Positions 43,100 to 52,484 of a stretch of 64,000 nt of DNA are shown in pieces. This DNA comes from Malonomonas sp036526255 (GTDB lineage: Bacteria; Desulfobacterota; Desulfuromonadia; Desulfuromonadales; Geopsychrobacteraceae): positions 1 to 64,000 of the forward strand of contig DATCYW010000079.1 in NCBI GenBank assembly GCA_036526255.1, read 5' to 3'. A model generated the notes under the pieces. That model was not told the origin of the DNA, ran no database searches, and was given only the letters and a program-made list of their open reading frames with translations. Position 1 is the first letter of the stretch, and the number at the start of each line of letters is the position of its first letter. The position numbers and the translations under genes are program-made.

Positions 43100-44044
43100 T
43101 TAATGGAGAGCAGCGCCGCCCAGCAGCAACAGGATCAGCGTATAGCTGAAAGCCGAAGCCAGTGTTGAGAGCATCACGATCGAACCGGCCAGTTCAGCGT
43201 CCGCCTTCATCTGATCAGCCATGATGTAGGTCGCCGTTGCCGCCGGAGTGCCAGCCAGCAGGATGCCGATGCCGAAGTCTGTCCCGGTGACGCCGAACAG
43301 TTTCAGCAGCGCCGCCGCAATCAGTGGTAACAGCAGCAGTTTAACGCTGCTGGAAAGACCAGCCAGGCGCAGATCCCCTTTGAGGCGCTGCAAAGAAAAC
43401 GAGCCGCCGATCGCCAACAGTGCCAAGGGCAGCGTCAGTCCCGAGGTGATGCCGAGCGCCCGGTCGATAATCAACGGGATCGGCAACGCCCAGTAGCTCC
43501 AGATGATACCGAGAAAAGAGGCTATAATCAGCGGATTCAAAGCAATCTGCGCCAGCCAGTTGGGACCTTTTTCACCCGCCTGTCGCTGTTGTGGCAGCAG
43601 TAGCGCAAGGATAGCGAACAGATTGAGCACCGGCACCAGAAATCCCATCAGAATACCCGCCCTGGTCAGGCCATCATCGCCATAAGCGTTCAGGCAGATC
43701 GCCAGCCCGACGTAAGCCAGGTTGCCGCGAAACGCGCCCTGACAGAAGCTGCCGCGTTGAGGTGCCGGGTAATTCCGCAGCCCCGTGTAGCTGTAAGTCA
43801 GCAGAAAAACGATAACAATCGCCAGCGACGACGAGATCACCAGCGGGCCGTTGAAATAGCTGGCAAAGTCTGCTTTGCCAATTTTGTAGAACAGCAGCAG
43901 CGGCAGAAAAACCACGTAAACCAGGCGATTGGTCTGCTGAACAAAGACCGCGTCAAACAGCTTCAACCGTCGTAACAGGTGACCGAGACCGATGACCAGA
44001 AAGACCGGCAGAACAATCGTAATAGTATTGAGAAGTTGTGACAT
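43100..44044 (-). CDS. AEC-family (auxin efflux carrier-like) permease
   Basis: A 314-residue membrane protein with about ten hydrophobic helices in two halves, as in the AEC/BASS fold (FLVIGLGHLLRRLKLFD, GAFRGNLAYVGLAI, GTPAATATYIMADQM). ATG 44044 follows GGAGAACCC. Bacterial members export or take up small organic anions such as malonate or malate; the substrate here is unknown. No transport partner is nearby. Confidence 0.88.
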   Translation of the reverse strand: MSQLLNTITIVLPVFLVIGLGHLLRRLKLFDAVFVQQTNRLVYVVFLPLLLFYKIGKADFASYFNGPLVISSSLAIVIVFLLTYSYTGLRNYPAPQRGSFCQGAFRGNLAYVGLAICLNAYGDDGLTRAGILMGFLVPVLNLFAILALLLPQQRQAGEKGPNWLAQIALNPLIIASFLGIIWSYWALPIPLIIDRALGITSGLTLPLALLAIGGSFSLQRLKGDLRLAGLSSSVKLLLLPLIAAALLKLFGVTGTDFGIGILLAGTPAATATYIMADQMKADAELAGSIVMLSTLASAFSYTLILLLLGGAALH

Positions 44045-44105
44045 GGGTTCTCCGAGGCTGAGGCAGCATAGCTCAGAAAAACCGGACTGTCCATCCTGTC
44101 GATAA

Positions 44106-44136
44106 TGCAAAAGGGACCCCTTTTGGAGGTCCCTTC
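44106..44136 (-). terminator. Terminator of the small repeat-protein gene
   Basis: On the minus strand AAGGGACC pairs with GGTCCCTT (44111-44135) with a T-run after it (plus-strand AAAA at 44109-44112). It follows the gene at 44198-44443. Confidence 0.78.
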
Positions 44137-44197
44137 TGTCATTCGTGGCAGTGATTCCTGCTTATGAATGTGTGTTCATTTTTTTAGCATATTTGAG

Positions 44198-44443
44198 TTA
44201 AGCGTGATCGCCGTACTCACCGATGCCCAGTTCTTTGTCGTCCAGGCGCGGACTGTCGTTAAGGGCGTGGTCACCGTACTCACCGATACCCAGTTCTCTG
44301 TCATCCAGGCGCGGGCTGTTGAAAGCGTGATCATTATACTCGCCGATGCCGAGTTCTTTGTCATTGAGATGGGTTGAGCCAGCGGCAAACAGTGCTGTGG
44401 CGGCAAAAATACTGGCGATTGCGATTGAGGTGGTTTTTTTCAT
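44198..44443 (-). CDS. Small exported protein with three tandem repeats
   Basis: An 81-residue product: signal peptide (MKKTTSIAIASIFAATALFA) and a mature part of about 60 residues consisting of three near copies of LDDKELGIGEYGDHALNDSPR, the last one truncated after GDHA. Each copy has the invariant core ELGIGEYxDHA. It is acidic, has no cysteine and no haem motif. AAGGAG stands seven bases before the ATG, a sigma-54-like promoter upstream and a terminator downstream, so it looks like a real monocistronic gene. I recognise no family. Metal binding through the Asp/Glu/His pattern is conceivable, as is a secreted signal or surface polymer; none is supported. Confidence 0.72.
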   Translation of the reverse strand: MKKTTSIAIASIFAATALFAAGSTHLNDKELGIGEYNDHAFNSPRLDDRELGIGEYGDHALNDSPRLDDKELGIGEYGDHA

Positions 44444-44494
44444 GGCTTACTCCTTTTAGGCGACAAGTTATTTTGTTTCGATGCTCTCTTGTAT

Positions 44495-44510
44495 ATCAAT
44501 ACCTGTGCCA
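44495..44510 (-). promoter_or_regulatory. Sigma-54-like promoter for the repeat-protein gene
   Basis: Minus strand reads TGGCAC-AGGTA-TTGAT. The -24 box is perfect and the 5-base spacing is exact; the -12 box has A instead of C (TTGA for TTGC). Start would be about 40 bases before the ATG. The neighbouring divergent genes encode an NtrB-like kinase and an NtrC-type activator. Confidence 0.45.
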
Positions 44511-44643
44511 AATTTGAAAAACTAAAAATATCAGTTAGATAGACAATTAACTGGACACGGATGCTGAGCTTTCGTAGAATATTCAACAGTCTGTCGTTGG
44601 ATAGTCACCGTAAATTTATGTGTTAGTCTGTGGGTTATGTTAC

Positions 44644-45789
44644 ATGGAAATACTGGGGAATCTATTCTCTGATCGTAAGCAACTCGTCAGGTTGCTTTTA
44701 CTGCTGTTGCTGGTTGCAGTAATAACATCGCTGCACTATCTGACCGGGACAGAACACTCCCATAATCACGGAATTTACCGGCGTCTCTATTATGTGCCTA
44801 TCGTTCTTGGCGGCATCTGGTTCTTGTTGCGTGGCGGAGTCGGCATCGCGTTGCTGGTCTCTGTTCTTTACGCGCCACACGTGCTTTTTCAGTGGGGTCA
44901 TCTGCCTTCGATTCATCTCGAGCAGTATCTGGAGATTCTGCTTTACAACACCATCGGATTTCTGACCGGGTTTCTCTCTTCGAAAGAGCATGCCCAACGG
45001 TTACACAGCGAGAAAACCGCCGAGAATCTGGCGGTCAGTTATGCCAAGTTGCGAGAGCAGGCTGATCTGATTCTAGAGATAGAGGACCAGTTGCGCCGGG
45101 CGGATCGTCTGACCGCGCTGGGTGAACTGTCCGCTGGGATGGCTCACGAAATCCGCAATCCACTGGCTTCAATCCGTGGTACTGCAGAGATTTTACGTGA
45201 CGCATTCCCGCCTGAAAATCGCTACGCAGAGTTCACCAGAATTCTAATAGCGGAGGTGGATCGGTTGAATCAGGTGCTCGAAGACTTTCTTAATTTTGCC
45301 CGCTCGGGTACTGACGAACGTAACGACTTTAGGCCGGATCTGGTCCTTCAGGAGGTTCTGCAGTTAAGTCAGCAACAGGCAGCCAAGCATCAGGTCAGCG
45401 TTAGTTGTGATGAGCTGCCGCTGCCGGCGGCGATCGGGGACGCGGGGCAATTCAAGCAGGTTTTTCTTAATCTGGTGTTGAATGCTTTTCAGGCGATGGC
45501 ACCGGGAGGTCAGCTGCGAATCGCGTGCGAGCTGTGTGACGATCGAATTTATCTGCGTTTTCACGATAGTGGGCCGGGTATTCCGGCCGAGGATCTGGAT
45601 CGGATCTTCAATCCGTTCTTTACCACGAAAACTGAAGGGACCGGGCTGGGCTTGGCGATAACTTATCGGATCGTGCAGAATCACCGCGGTCAGATCAGTG
45701 TCCGCAATCATCCCGAAGGTGGCGCCGAATTCACTTTGGTTCTGCAGCCTGTTGACCACCCCTGTCCTGACGAGGAAGCTGATGGCTAA
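44644..45789 (+). CDS. Membrane sensor histidine kinase, NtrB-like
   Basis: A 381-residue kinase. Three to four hydrophobic helices in residues 12-110, a short coiled coil, then HisKA with the phospho-His in MAHEIRNPLASIRG (about residue 177) and HATPase_c with NLVLNAFQAM, HDSGPGIP and TKTEGTGLGLAI. The long extracytoplasmic domain of typical sensors is missing, so it probably senses through its membrane helices. ATG 44644 is preferred; GTG 44620 is possible. Its stop overlaps the start of the response regulator by 8 bases: an NtrBC-type pair. Confidence 0.92.
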   Translation: MEILGNLFSDRKQLVRLLLLLLLVAVITSLHYLTGTEHSHNHGIYRRLYYVPIVLGGIWFLLRGGVGIALLVSVLYAPHVLFQWGHLPSIHLEQYLEILLYNTIGFLTGFLSSKEHAQRLHSEKTAENLAVSYAKLREQADLILEIEDQLRRADRLTALGELSAGMAHEIRNPLASIRGTAEILRDAFPPENRYAEFTRILIAEVDRLNQVLEDFLNFARSGTDERNDFRPDLVLQEVLQLSQQQAAKHQVSVSCDELPLPAAIGDAGQFKQVFLNLVLNAFQAMAPGGQLRIACELCDDRIYLRFHDSGPGIPAEDLDRIFNPFFTTKTEGTGLGLAITYRIVQNHRGQISVRNHPEGGAEFTLVLQPVDHPCPDEEADG

Positions 45790-47131
45790 ACAAATTCTCC
45801 TGATCGACGATGATGTTTCTCTGCGGCGGGTCACCGAATTTAATCTGCAGGAAGCAGGTTATGATGTGCTCACAGCTGCTGACGGCAGCGAAGGGTTGGC
45901 ACTGTTTAAGCGGCATCGCCCGACGCTGGTAATTACCGACGTGCAGATGCCGGGCATCAGCGGTTATGAGGTGCTGGAGCAGATTCTGCAACTTGAGCCG
46001 CAAACGCTGGTGATCATCGTGACCGCCTTCAGTTCGGTGGAAAAGGCGGTCACAGCAATGAAATCCGGCGCTTACGATTATCTGACCAAACCCTTCAGTC
46101 GTGATCAGTTAAGTCTTACCGTTTCAAAGGCCTTTGCTTTTGGTAATTTGCGTCGGGAAAACATCCGCCTGAAAGACGCCTTGAGCGGGCAGAGTAGCAA
46201 CAATCAGATTGTCGGTCAGTCAAAGTCGATGCAGAACCTGTTACTGCGGGTGGCAAAGGTCGCCGCCAGTCAGGCTTCAGTGTTGATCTCTGGCGAGAGC
46301 GGCACTGGCAAAGAGGTGATTGCCAAGGCCCTGCATAGCGGTTCCGAGCGCGCAGACGGCACTTTTGTTGCGGTGAACTGCGCGGCGATCCCCAAGGATC
46401 TGATTGAAAGCGAGCTGTTTGGTCACATCAAGGGATCCTTTACCGGCGCGGTGAAAGATCGCAGCGGCAAGTTTTCGTTAGCCAACGGCGGCACCCTTTT
46501 TCTTGATGAGATTGGCGAGCTGCCGCTGGATCTACAGCCAAAACTGCTGCGTGCCTTGCAGGAGCAGGAGATTGAACCGGTTGGCGGCGTCCCGGAAAAG
46601 GTTGATGTGCGGATTGTCGCCGCGACCAACCGCAATCTTGAAGAGGCGATGCTGAGCGGAGAATTTCGTGAAGACCTCTTTTATCGGCTGGCCGTCGTGC
46701 CGATGGAGATCCCGCCGCTCCGAGAACGCAAAGATGATATCCCTTTGCTGCTCGATTTTTTCCTGAAAAAAAAACAGGCCGGGGTCAAGGTTCGTTTTTC
46801 AGACGAGGTGCTTGAACATCTGCAGAAATACAGCTGGCCGGGGAATGTGCGCGAACTGGAGAATGTTGTCGAGCAGATGCTGATTCTCCGTCAGGGAGAT
46901 GTGCTCGAACTGGCTGATCTACCGCTACGGATCGGTCGCTCGCCGGCGCGGGCCAACCGGGTGCTTAATTTGCCGGAAGATGGCTATTCTCTCGAAGCTC
47001 TCGAGCAGGAAGCGGTCGAAATTGCCCTCAAGCGCTGTGACGGCAACAAAACCAAGGCGGCGGCTTTTTTACGGATCCCCCGGCACACGCTGCTTTATCG
47101 TCTGGAGAAGTACTCTATTCAACCATCTTGA
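45782..47131 (+). CDS. Sigma-54-dependent response regulator (NtrC family)
   Basis: A 449-residue activator: receiver domain (phospho-Asp in LVITDVQMPG), AAA+ domain with Walker A GESGTGKE and Walker B GGTLFLDEIGEL, sigma-54 loop as GSFTGA (Ser for the usual Ala), and a Fis-type HTH (KTKAAAFLRIPRHTLLYRLEKY). The kinase upstream overlaps it. Likely target: the sigma-54-like promoter 1.3 kb away in front of the repeat-protein gene, by inference. ATG 45782 gives a normal receiver start. Confidence 0.95.
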   Translation: MAKQILLIDDDVSLRRVTEFNLQEAGYDVLTAADGSEGLALFKRHRPTLVITDVQMPGISGYEVLEQILQLEPQTLVIIVTAFSSVEKAVTAMKSGAYDYLTKPFSRDQLSLTVSKAFAFGNLRRENIRLKDALSGQSSNNQIVGQSKSMQNLLLRVAKVAASQASVLISGESGTGKEVIAKALHSGSERADGTFVAVNCAAIPKDLIESELFGHIKGSFTGAVKDRSGKFSLANGGTLFLDEIGELPLDLQPKLLRALQEQEIEPVGGVPEKVDVRIVAATNRNLEEAMLSGEFREDLFYRLAVVPMEIPPLRERKDDIPLLLDFFLKKKQAGVKVRFSDEVLEHLQKYSWPGNVRELENVVEQMLILRQGDVLELADLPLRIGRSPARANRVLNLPEDGYSLEALEQEAVEIALKRCDGNKTKAAAFLRIPRHTLLYRLEKYSIQPS

Positions 47132-47239
47132 TCGCTTTACTTGCCGTGATGACGCGAAGAATGCGACACTTGAACTCATGACGGATTCGTAACGTGTCCG
47201 CAGCGTCCTGCGCCTTGAACCGCTTCAAAGGATTTTCTG

Positions 47240-47776
47240 ATGCATGCCATAATAAAGAAGGGGCTGTTGCTCCTGGCCCTTGTTCTTCCACTGCTTCTGG
47301 CCGGATGTGGCGAGCAGGATAAGTCTGCGCCGCCAAAAGGGGGCAAGTATATCGGCCAGCCGGCACCCGACTTCACCCTGGCCGACATGCAGGGGCAGAA
47401 GGTGACTCTGGCGCAGTTAAAGGGAAAGGTGGTACTATTGAACTTCTGGGCCACTTGGTGTCCTCCCTGCCGTGAAGAAATGCCGTCGATGGAACGACTC
47501 CACCAGCAGTTCAAGGATCAGGGGCTGGTGATGCTGGCGGTAAACGTCGAGGATAACGGTTTTCAGGCCGTCACCAGCTTTTTGAACCAGACCCCTTACA
47601 GTTTTCCGATTCTGCTCGATCGCAAAGCTGAGGTGCAGAATCTCTACCAGGTCTTTCGTTTTCCGGAAACCTTGTTGATTGACCGTAACGGGGTCGTGGT
47701 CGACAGGTTGATCGGCGGACGCGACTGGATGTCCAAACCACTGGTGAAAAAGATCAATTTTTTGCTTAACGGCTGA
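47240..47776 (+). CDS. TlpA/ResA-like thioredoxin lipoprotein
   Basis: A 178-residue lipoprotein (LLLAGC, Cys about residue 23) with a thioredoxin fold of the TlpA/ResA type: GQPAPDFTLADMQG, active site ATWCPPC and FPETLLIDRNG (cis-Pro region). Such proteins reduce apocytochrome CXXCH cysteines before haem attachment. It is followed after 20 bases by ccdA, which would feed it electrons, a logical service pair for the cytochrome locus at the start of the window. Confidence 0.9.
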   Translation: MHAIIKKGLLLLALVLPLLLAGCGEQDKSAPPKGGKYIGQPAPDFTLADMQGQKVTLAQLKGKVVLLNFWATWCPPCREEMPSMERLHQQFKDQGLVMLAVNVEDNGFQAVTSFLNQTPYSFPILLDRKAEVQNLYQVFRFPETLLIDRNGVVVDRLIGGRDWMSKPLVKKINFLLNG

Positions 47777-47796
47777 TTCAAGTAGCTGGAGATGAC

Positions 47797-48549
47797 ATGG
47801 AAGTTGGAACTGACATCACCATCTGGATCGCTTTCTCTGCCGGGCTGCTCTCCTTTTTCTCCCCTTGTGTCCTGCCGCTGATTCCTTCGTATCTGACCTA
47901 TATTTCAGGACTCTCCTTTGCTGAACTGAAAGAAGCAGAGTCAGTCTCCAAGGTTCGCTTGACGGTTGTGTTGCATTCGCTGGCGTTTATTGCCGGATTT
48001 TCTCTGGTTTTTATTACCCTTGGGGCCATTGCCGGGCTTGCCTCTTCATCATTTCAGGGGAATCTACGCGATTGGCTGGGGGTCGTACAGAAGGTTGGCG
48101 GGGTGCTGATCTTCCTGTTCGGACTCCATCTGAGCGGACTGTTTCATTTTGGAGTGTTGCTGGGCGAGAAGCGGGTGCAACTTCGGGCCAAGCCCGCCGG
48201 ATTTCTCGGTACTACAGTCGTTGGCATCGCTTTTGCCGCCGGCTGGACCCCCTGTATCGGTCCGATTCTTGGGGCGATTCTGGCGATCGCCGCCAGCAGC
48301 TCCGGAGGTGTCGGTCAGGGCGTCGCGCTGCTGGCTGTTTACTCGGTCGGCCTCGGGGTGCCTTTTTTGATTTCCGGCCTGCTGTTTCAAAGTTTTCTCG
48401 GCTTTTTCAATCGCTTCAAGAAGCATATCCGCGTAATCGAGATCGCGACCGGAGTCCTGCTGATGATCGCCGGCGTCCTGTTGTTCTTCGATATGTTCGG
48501 GCGGATCACCGGCTACCTCTACCAGATCTTCCCACCCTCATTAGGCTAA
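47797..48549 (+). CDS. ccdA: CcdA-type thiol electron transporter
   Basis: A 250-residue membrane protein with six helices; signature FFSPCVLPLIPSY in helix 1 and GWTPCIGPILGAI in helix 4 carry the two redox cysteines. It moves electrons from cytoplasmic thioredoxin to periplasmic thioredoxin-like proteins such as the TlpA/ResA protein upstream, for cytochrome c maturation. The spacing supports one operon. Confidence 0.95.
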   Translation: MEVGTDITIWIAFSAGLLSFFSPCVLPLIPSYLTYISGLSFAELKEAESVSKVRLTVVLHSLAFIAGFSLVFITLGAIAGLASSSFQGNLRDWLGVVQKVGGVLIFLFGLHLSGLFHFGVLLGEKRVQLRAKPAGFLGTTVVGIAFAAGWTPCIGPILGAILAIAASSSGGVGQGVALLAVYSVGLGVPFLISGLLFQSFLGFFNRFKKHIRVIEIATGVLLMIAGVLLFFDMFGRITGYLYQIFPPSLG

Positions 48550-48590
48550 CGCCTTCTTCTGTCTGGCCCAGTCACGGCCTCGATTCTTTT

Positions 48591-50312
48591 TCATTCTGCT
48601 TCCGGTAAAACCGGTTTTTCCTGCAATCGGACAATAAAGCGGTTGCCCCCCTCCGGGTTGCTTTCGACCCGCACCGAGCCTGCGTAGAGATTTGCGATAT
48701 GTTTGATGATGGACAGGCCCAGGCCGGTGCCGGAGCGCTGTTTGTTGCGTGATTGAGAGCAGGTATAGAACCGCTCGAAGATTCGTTCGCGTTCGGTTTC
48801 AGCGATCAACGGACCCTGGTCGTCTACGCTGATAATCAGCTCTTCCCCCTTACGGCGCATGCCGGCAGTGACCTGTTCGCCCGTGGAGTATTTGAGGGCG
48901 TTGTCAATCAGGTTGGTCAGAATGCTTTGCAGGTGCTCCGGAAGAATGCCGACATCGGCAGCATCTGCCTCAATCCGCAGGGATTTACTGCCGGTCTCCA
49001 GGTAAAATGAGCTGATGTCGGTCGCGACCTCGCTGAGCGCGGTGGCTGTTTCAACGGTAAATTCGCCGCCGACCGATTCCAGTTTGTGCAGTTCGATAAT
49101 ATCGTTGATGAGATGATTCAGCCGGACCGACGAGTTGTAGATATTGTTCAGAAAGCGCCCCCTGGTCGCTTCATCAATCGCTGGCGTGTCGCGCAGGGTT
49201 TCGGCGTACCCCATGATCATCGCCAGAGGTGTCTTCAGCTCGTGTGAGATATTTCCGGTCAGCTCGGTCTTGAACGCTTCATATTCAACCTGCCGGGTCA
49301 CGTTGCGGAACAACAGCAGCTTCTGTTCCTGTACCTGCTTGATACTGACGTCGAAGACTTGCTTCTGAAACGGGATCCTGACTGATTCAAACTGCTGATC
49401 CAGAATCGCGCTGAAGAAATTTATCAGGTGGATATCGTCGGTGGCCTGAAACAAGCTGCTGCCGACGCTGAACTGGATCGCAAATTCTTTTTCCAGCCAG
49501 GGGTTGGTGTGCAGGATCCGGTTCTCTTTGTCGAGCAGTAACACCCCCTGATCCATGTTGGTGAAAATATGACTGAGCTTCTGCTGGTCGCGGGCCAGTT
49601 CCTGATTTTTCTTCTGCATCCCCGAATAGATGCGGTAAATCAGCCCGGCGATTTTTGCCATGGTCGGATCTTTGAACTGGGGGAAATGGACATGAGTTTT
49701 TCCCGATTCGATAGTGTCGGCGATGTAGTTCAGCTTCTGTACCGGCAGCGACACCCGGCGGGCAAAATAGAGCGCCAGAAATAACACCACCAGACTCAGG
49801 CAGGCAAACGCCAGCATGGCTTGTTGGGTGAACTTCTGCTGCAATGATTTTACATAGGTTTCCGGATAGGCCAGGCGCAGCACCCGGTGGTCGGGAAGGG
49901 GCCTGGCGAAGTAGAACATCGACAGGTCGGTCGTGCTGCTGTAACGGCTGGAGAACCCCTCGCCGTTGTAGATGGCGCCCTTGATCTCCGGGCGGCTCTT
50001 ATGGTTTTCCATCTCGCCGATATTACTGTACGGCACCAGCGAGTCGAGCAGCACCTTCCCCTCACGGTTGACCAGGGTGACGCGCAACGACGTCTGCCGG
50101 GTCATCTCTGCCAGCCGGGCATGGCTCTGCTCAGTTGTGAGAGCGAGATCCGGGCTTTGCTGTGCCAGTATCACCCACTTGTTTTTCATTTCTGCCAGCA
50201 GCTCCTGCCGGGCCGTACTGATCAGCAGGTTGTGGCTGAAGTAAAAGGTCAGCAGCAGGGCGATAAAGAGAGGGATGAACAGAACCAGAAAGACTTTGAC
50301 GAAAGAGCGCAT
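48591..50312 (-). CDS. phoR: Phosphate-regulon sensor histidine kinase
   Basis: A 573-residue kinase. Membrane helices at about 8-28 and 165-187 flank a periplasmic domain (about 30-160); HAMP-like linker, PAS-like domain (about 245-340; NMDQGVLLLDKENRILHTNP), HisKA with NISHELKTPLAMIMGY, and ATPase motifs NLIDNALKYS and GTGLGLSIIKH. It starts directly after the phoB stop, with no intergenic base. The position in a pst-phoU-phoB-phoR set identifies it as PhoR. Confidence 0.92.
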   Translation of the reverse strand: MRSFVKVFLVLFIPLFIALLLTFYFSHNLLISTARQELLAEMKNKWVILAQQSPDLALTTEQSHARLAEMTRQTSLRVTLVNREGKVLLDSLVPYSNIGEMENHKSRPEIKGAIYNGEGFSSRYSSTTDLSMFYFARPLPDHRVLRLAYPETYVKSLQQKFTQQAMLAFACLSLVVLFLALYFARRVSLPVQKLNYIADTIESGKTHVHFPQFKDPTMAKIAGLIYRIYSGMQKKNQELARDQQKLSHIFTNMDQGVLLLDKENRILHTNPWLEKEFAIQFSVGSSLFQATDDIHLINFFSAILDQQFESVRIPFQKQVFDVSIKQVQEQKLLLFRNVTRQVEYEAFKTELTGNISHELKTPLAMIMGYAETLRDTPAIDEATRGRFLNNIYNSSVRLNHLINDIIELHKLESVGGEFTVETATALSEVATDISSFYLETGSKSLRIEADAADVGILPEHLQSILTNLIDNALKYSTGEQVTAGMRRKGEELIISVDDQGPLIAETERERIFERFYTCSQSRNKQRSGTGLGLSIIKHIANLYAGSVRVESNPEGGNRFIVRLQEKPVLPEAE

Positions 50313-50984
50313 CTATTCTGCCTTGTAGCCGATTTTGGCAATCGATTTGATGATCTGACCCGCATCGCCAAGTTTTTTACGCAGGGTCGAGATATGGGAA
50401 TCGACGGTTCGGGTGTAGACGTCGGCGTCGTAGCCCCAGATCGTTGTCAGTAACTGATTACGGGTAAAGACACGGCGCGGATGTTTGACGAACAGCAGCA
50501 GCAGTTCAAACTCCTTGTTGGTCAGCGCGATCTCCCGTCCGGCAACAAACACTTTGTGTTTGACTTCATCAACGGAAATTCCCGCATAGTTGACGAATTC
50601 GCCATTGTCATCGAGCTGCAAGCGTTTCAGCACCACCATGATCTTGGCGAGCAGCACCTTCATACTGAATGGCTTGGTCAGATAATCGTCGGCCCCGGCT
50701 TCGAGAAGGCGAACGATATCCTCCTCGCTGCTTTTGGCCGAGATGACAATCACCGGGAGCATGGCGAACTTTGGATTGGCTCGGAGCAGCGACAAGAACT
50801 GATCGCCCTTTAAGCCCGGCAGCATGATATCCAGCAGGATCAGGTCGGGTAGAAAGTCTTCCAGCGCCATCAGCGCGTCGTTGGCGTTATCGGTGCCGAC
50901 GACGCTGTGTCCGGCGTTCTGCACGTTGAAGGTGACGATCTCGCGTAACGACTCTTCATCTTCGACCAGAAGTATTTTAGCCAT
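50313..50984 (-). CDS. phoB: Phosphate-regulon response regulator
   Basis: A 223-residue OmpR/PhoB-type regulator: receiver domain (LVEDEESLREIVTFN, phospho-Asp in LILLDIMLPG, LTKPFS) and winged helix (ALTNKEFELLLLFVKHPRRVFTRNQLL, RTVDSHISTLRKKLG). ATG 50984 lies inside the end of phoU (8-base overlap); the longer frame has no extra domain. Expected to bind the Pho-box-like sites at 54320-54348 and 55482-55510. Confidence 0.95.
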   Translation of the reverse strand: MAKILLVEDEESLREIVTFNVQNAGHSVVGTDNANDALMALEDFLPDLILLDIMLPGLKGDQFLSLLRANPKFAMLPVIVISAKSSEEDIVRLLEAGADDYLTKPFSMKVLLAKIMVVLKRLQLDDNGEFVNYAGISVDEVKHKVFVAGREIALTNKEFELLLLFVKHPRRVFTRNQLLTTIWGYDADVYTRTVDSHISTLRKKLGDAGQIIKSIAKIGYKAE

Positions 50985-51648
50985 CGGTAACCTTATCCGT
51001 CGGGCGGTGTTTGACGATTTCACCGGTCGCCATGAAGATGATCATTTCGGCGATATTGGTCGCGTAATCGGCGATCCGTTCGATGCTGCGGGTGATAAAC
51101 AGTAACGAAATAATGTTCCGGCTGATACTCTTATCTTCGTTGATAAAGCCAAGCAGTTCCTGGGTTATTTTTTTATCCAGTTGATCAACAAGGTCGTCGC
51201 GGCGGATGATCGCTTTAGCCGCTGCAATATCTTTTTTAAAGAAGGCGGTGATGGCGTCCTGAATCATGCTGGTCGCCTCGTTGGCCATCTTCGGCAGGTC
51301 GATATAGGGCTTGACCGGCGCTGACTGGTTCAGTTGCTTCACTTCCTTGGCGATGCTGGTACAATGGTCGCCGACCCGCTCCAGGTCGACGATGATCCGC
51401 AACGCGGTAACGACAACGCGCAGGTCGAACGCCTTGGGCTCATAGAGTGCCAGCATCTTCAGGCAGTGTTCATCAATGCTCGTGTCCAGGGCGTCAACCT
51501 GATCGTCCCGCTCGATCACGCTGTCTGCCAGCGCCGAGTCGCGCAGCACCAGAGCGTTGGCGGCGTCCTGCAGCATCGAAGTGGTAATCTGGCACATGCT
51601 GGCCAGCATGGTTTTTAACTGGATGTATTCCTGATCGGCTTTTTTCAT
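50977..51648 (-). CDS. phoU: Phosphate transport regulator PhoU
   Basis: A 223-residue two-repeat helical protein. Family motifs in each half: DDQVDALDTSIDEHCLKML with RVVVTALRIIVDLERVGDHC, and RRDDLVDQLDKKITQELL with NIISLLFITRSIERIADYATNIAE. These Glu/Asp-rich sites bind metal clusters. PhoU restrains PstSCAB and PhoR when phosphate is ample. ATG 51648 is normal for the family. Confidence 0.96.
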   Translation of the reverse strand: MKKADQEYIQLKTMLASMCQITTSMLQDAANALVLRDSALADSVIERDDQVDALDTSIDEHCLKMLALYEPKAFDLRVVVTALRIIVDLERVGDHCTSIAKEVKQLNQSAPVKPYIDLPKMANEATSMIQDAITAFFKKDIAAAKAIIRRDDLVDQLDKKITQELLGFINEDKSISRNIISLLFITRSIERIADYATNIAEMIIFMATGEIVKHRPTDKVTDG

Positions 51649-51717
51649 GGTGATCCCGTCTTTTCTAGCGTGAAAATAGCTATTTTCTCTTTTTGCTGAC
51701 CGCCAGAGCTGAAACCG

Positions 51718-52476
51718 TCAACCAAATCTTCCGGTTATATATTCTTCCGTCAAGCTCTTTCTTGGATTGGTGAACATTGTCTCGGTCTGGTCAACCTCTA
51801 TCAATTCACCCATATACATAAAGGCTGTCTGGTCGGAGATGCGCGCGGCCTGCTGCATGTTGTGGGTAACGATGAGGATGGTCACCGCCTGCTTCAATTC
51901 GACCATCAACTCTTCGATTTTGCTGGTCGAAATCGGGTCGAGGGCCGAGGTCGGCTCGTCGAACAGCAGCACATCCGGTTCAACCGCCAGCGCCCGGGCG
52001 ATTACTAGCCGTTGCTGCTGACCGCCGGACAGGCCGTTGGCCGATTGTTTCAGGCGATCTTTAGCTTCTTCCCAGAGTGCCGCCTGTTTGAGTGCCTGTT
52101 CGACCCGGTCTGCCAACTCCGCACGGTTTTTTATCCCCTTGAGCTTCAGGCCGTAGGCAATGTTATCAAAAATACTCATCGGAAAGGGGGTCGGTTTCTG
52201 AAACACCATGCCGATCCGGCTGCGCAGCTCGGTGATGTCTTTGCGCTCCAGCAGATTCCCCCCCTCGAACAGAATCTCCCCCTCATGCCGATGGCCGGGA
52301 TAAAGATCGTGCATGCGGTTGAAGCAGCGCAGAAAAGTGGTTTTTCCGCAACCGGAGGGGCCGATCAGGGCGGTGACCTGATGGCGTTGAATATCCAGGC
52401 TCATGTTTTTTACTGCGTGGACATTCCCCTGGTAGTAAAAGTTCAAGTTATTCACAGTCATGATCGGGTCGGACAT
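51718..52476 (-). CDS. pstB: Phosphate ABC transporter ATPase
   Basis: A 252-residue ATPase from MSDPIMTVNNLNFYYQG. Walker A GPSGCGKTTF, signature LSGGQQQRLVIARAL, Walker B VLLFDEPTSALDP, and PstB-type FNRMHDLYPGHRHEGEI. Energises phosphate import through PstCA. About 70 bases separate it from phoU; its start overlaps the end region of pstA closely (9 bases apart). Confidence 0.97.
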   Translation of the reverse strand: MSDPIMTVNNLNFYYQGNVHAVKNMSLDIQRHQVTALIGPSGCGKTTFLRCFNRMHDLYPGHRHEGEILFEGGNLLERKDITELRSRIGMVFQKPTPFPMSIFDNIAYGLKLKGIKNRAELADRVEQALKQAALWEEAKDRLKQSANGLSGGQQQRLVIARALAVEPDVLLFDEPTSALDPISTSKIEELMVELKQAVTILIVTHNMQQAARISDQTAFMYMGELIEVDQTETMFTNPRKSLTEEYITGRFG

Positions 52477-52484
52477 CGGTAACC

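Noticed and set aside
44198..44370. CRISPR or REP-type repeats
   Set aside because: Three imperfect units are protein-coding repeats of the small secreted protein.
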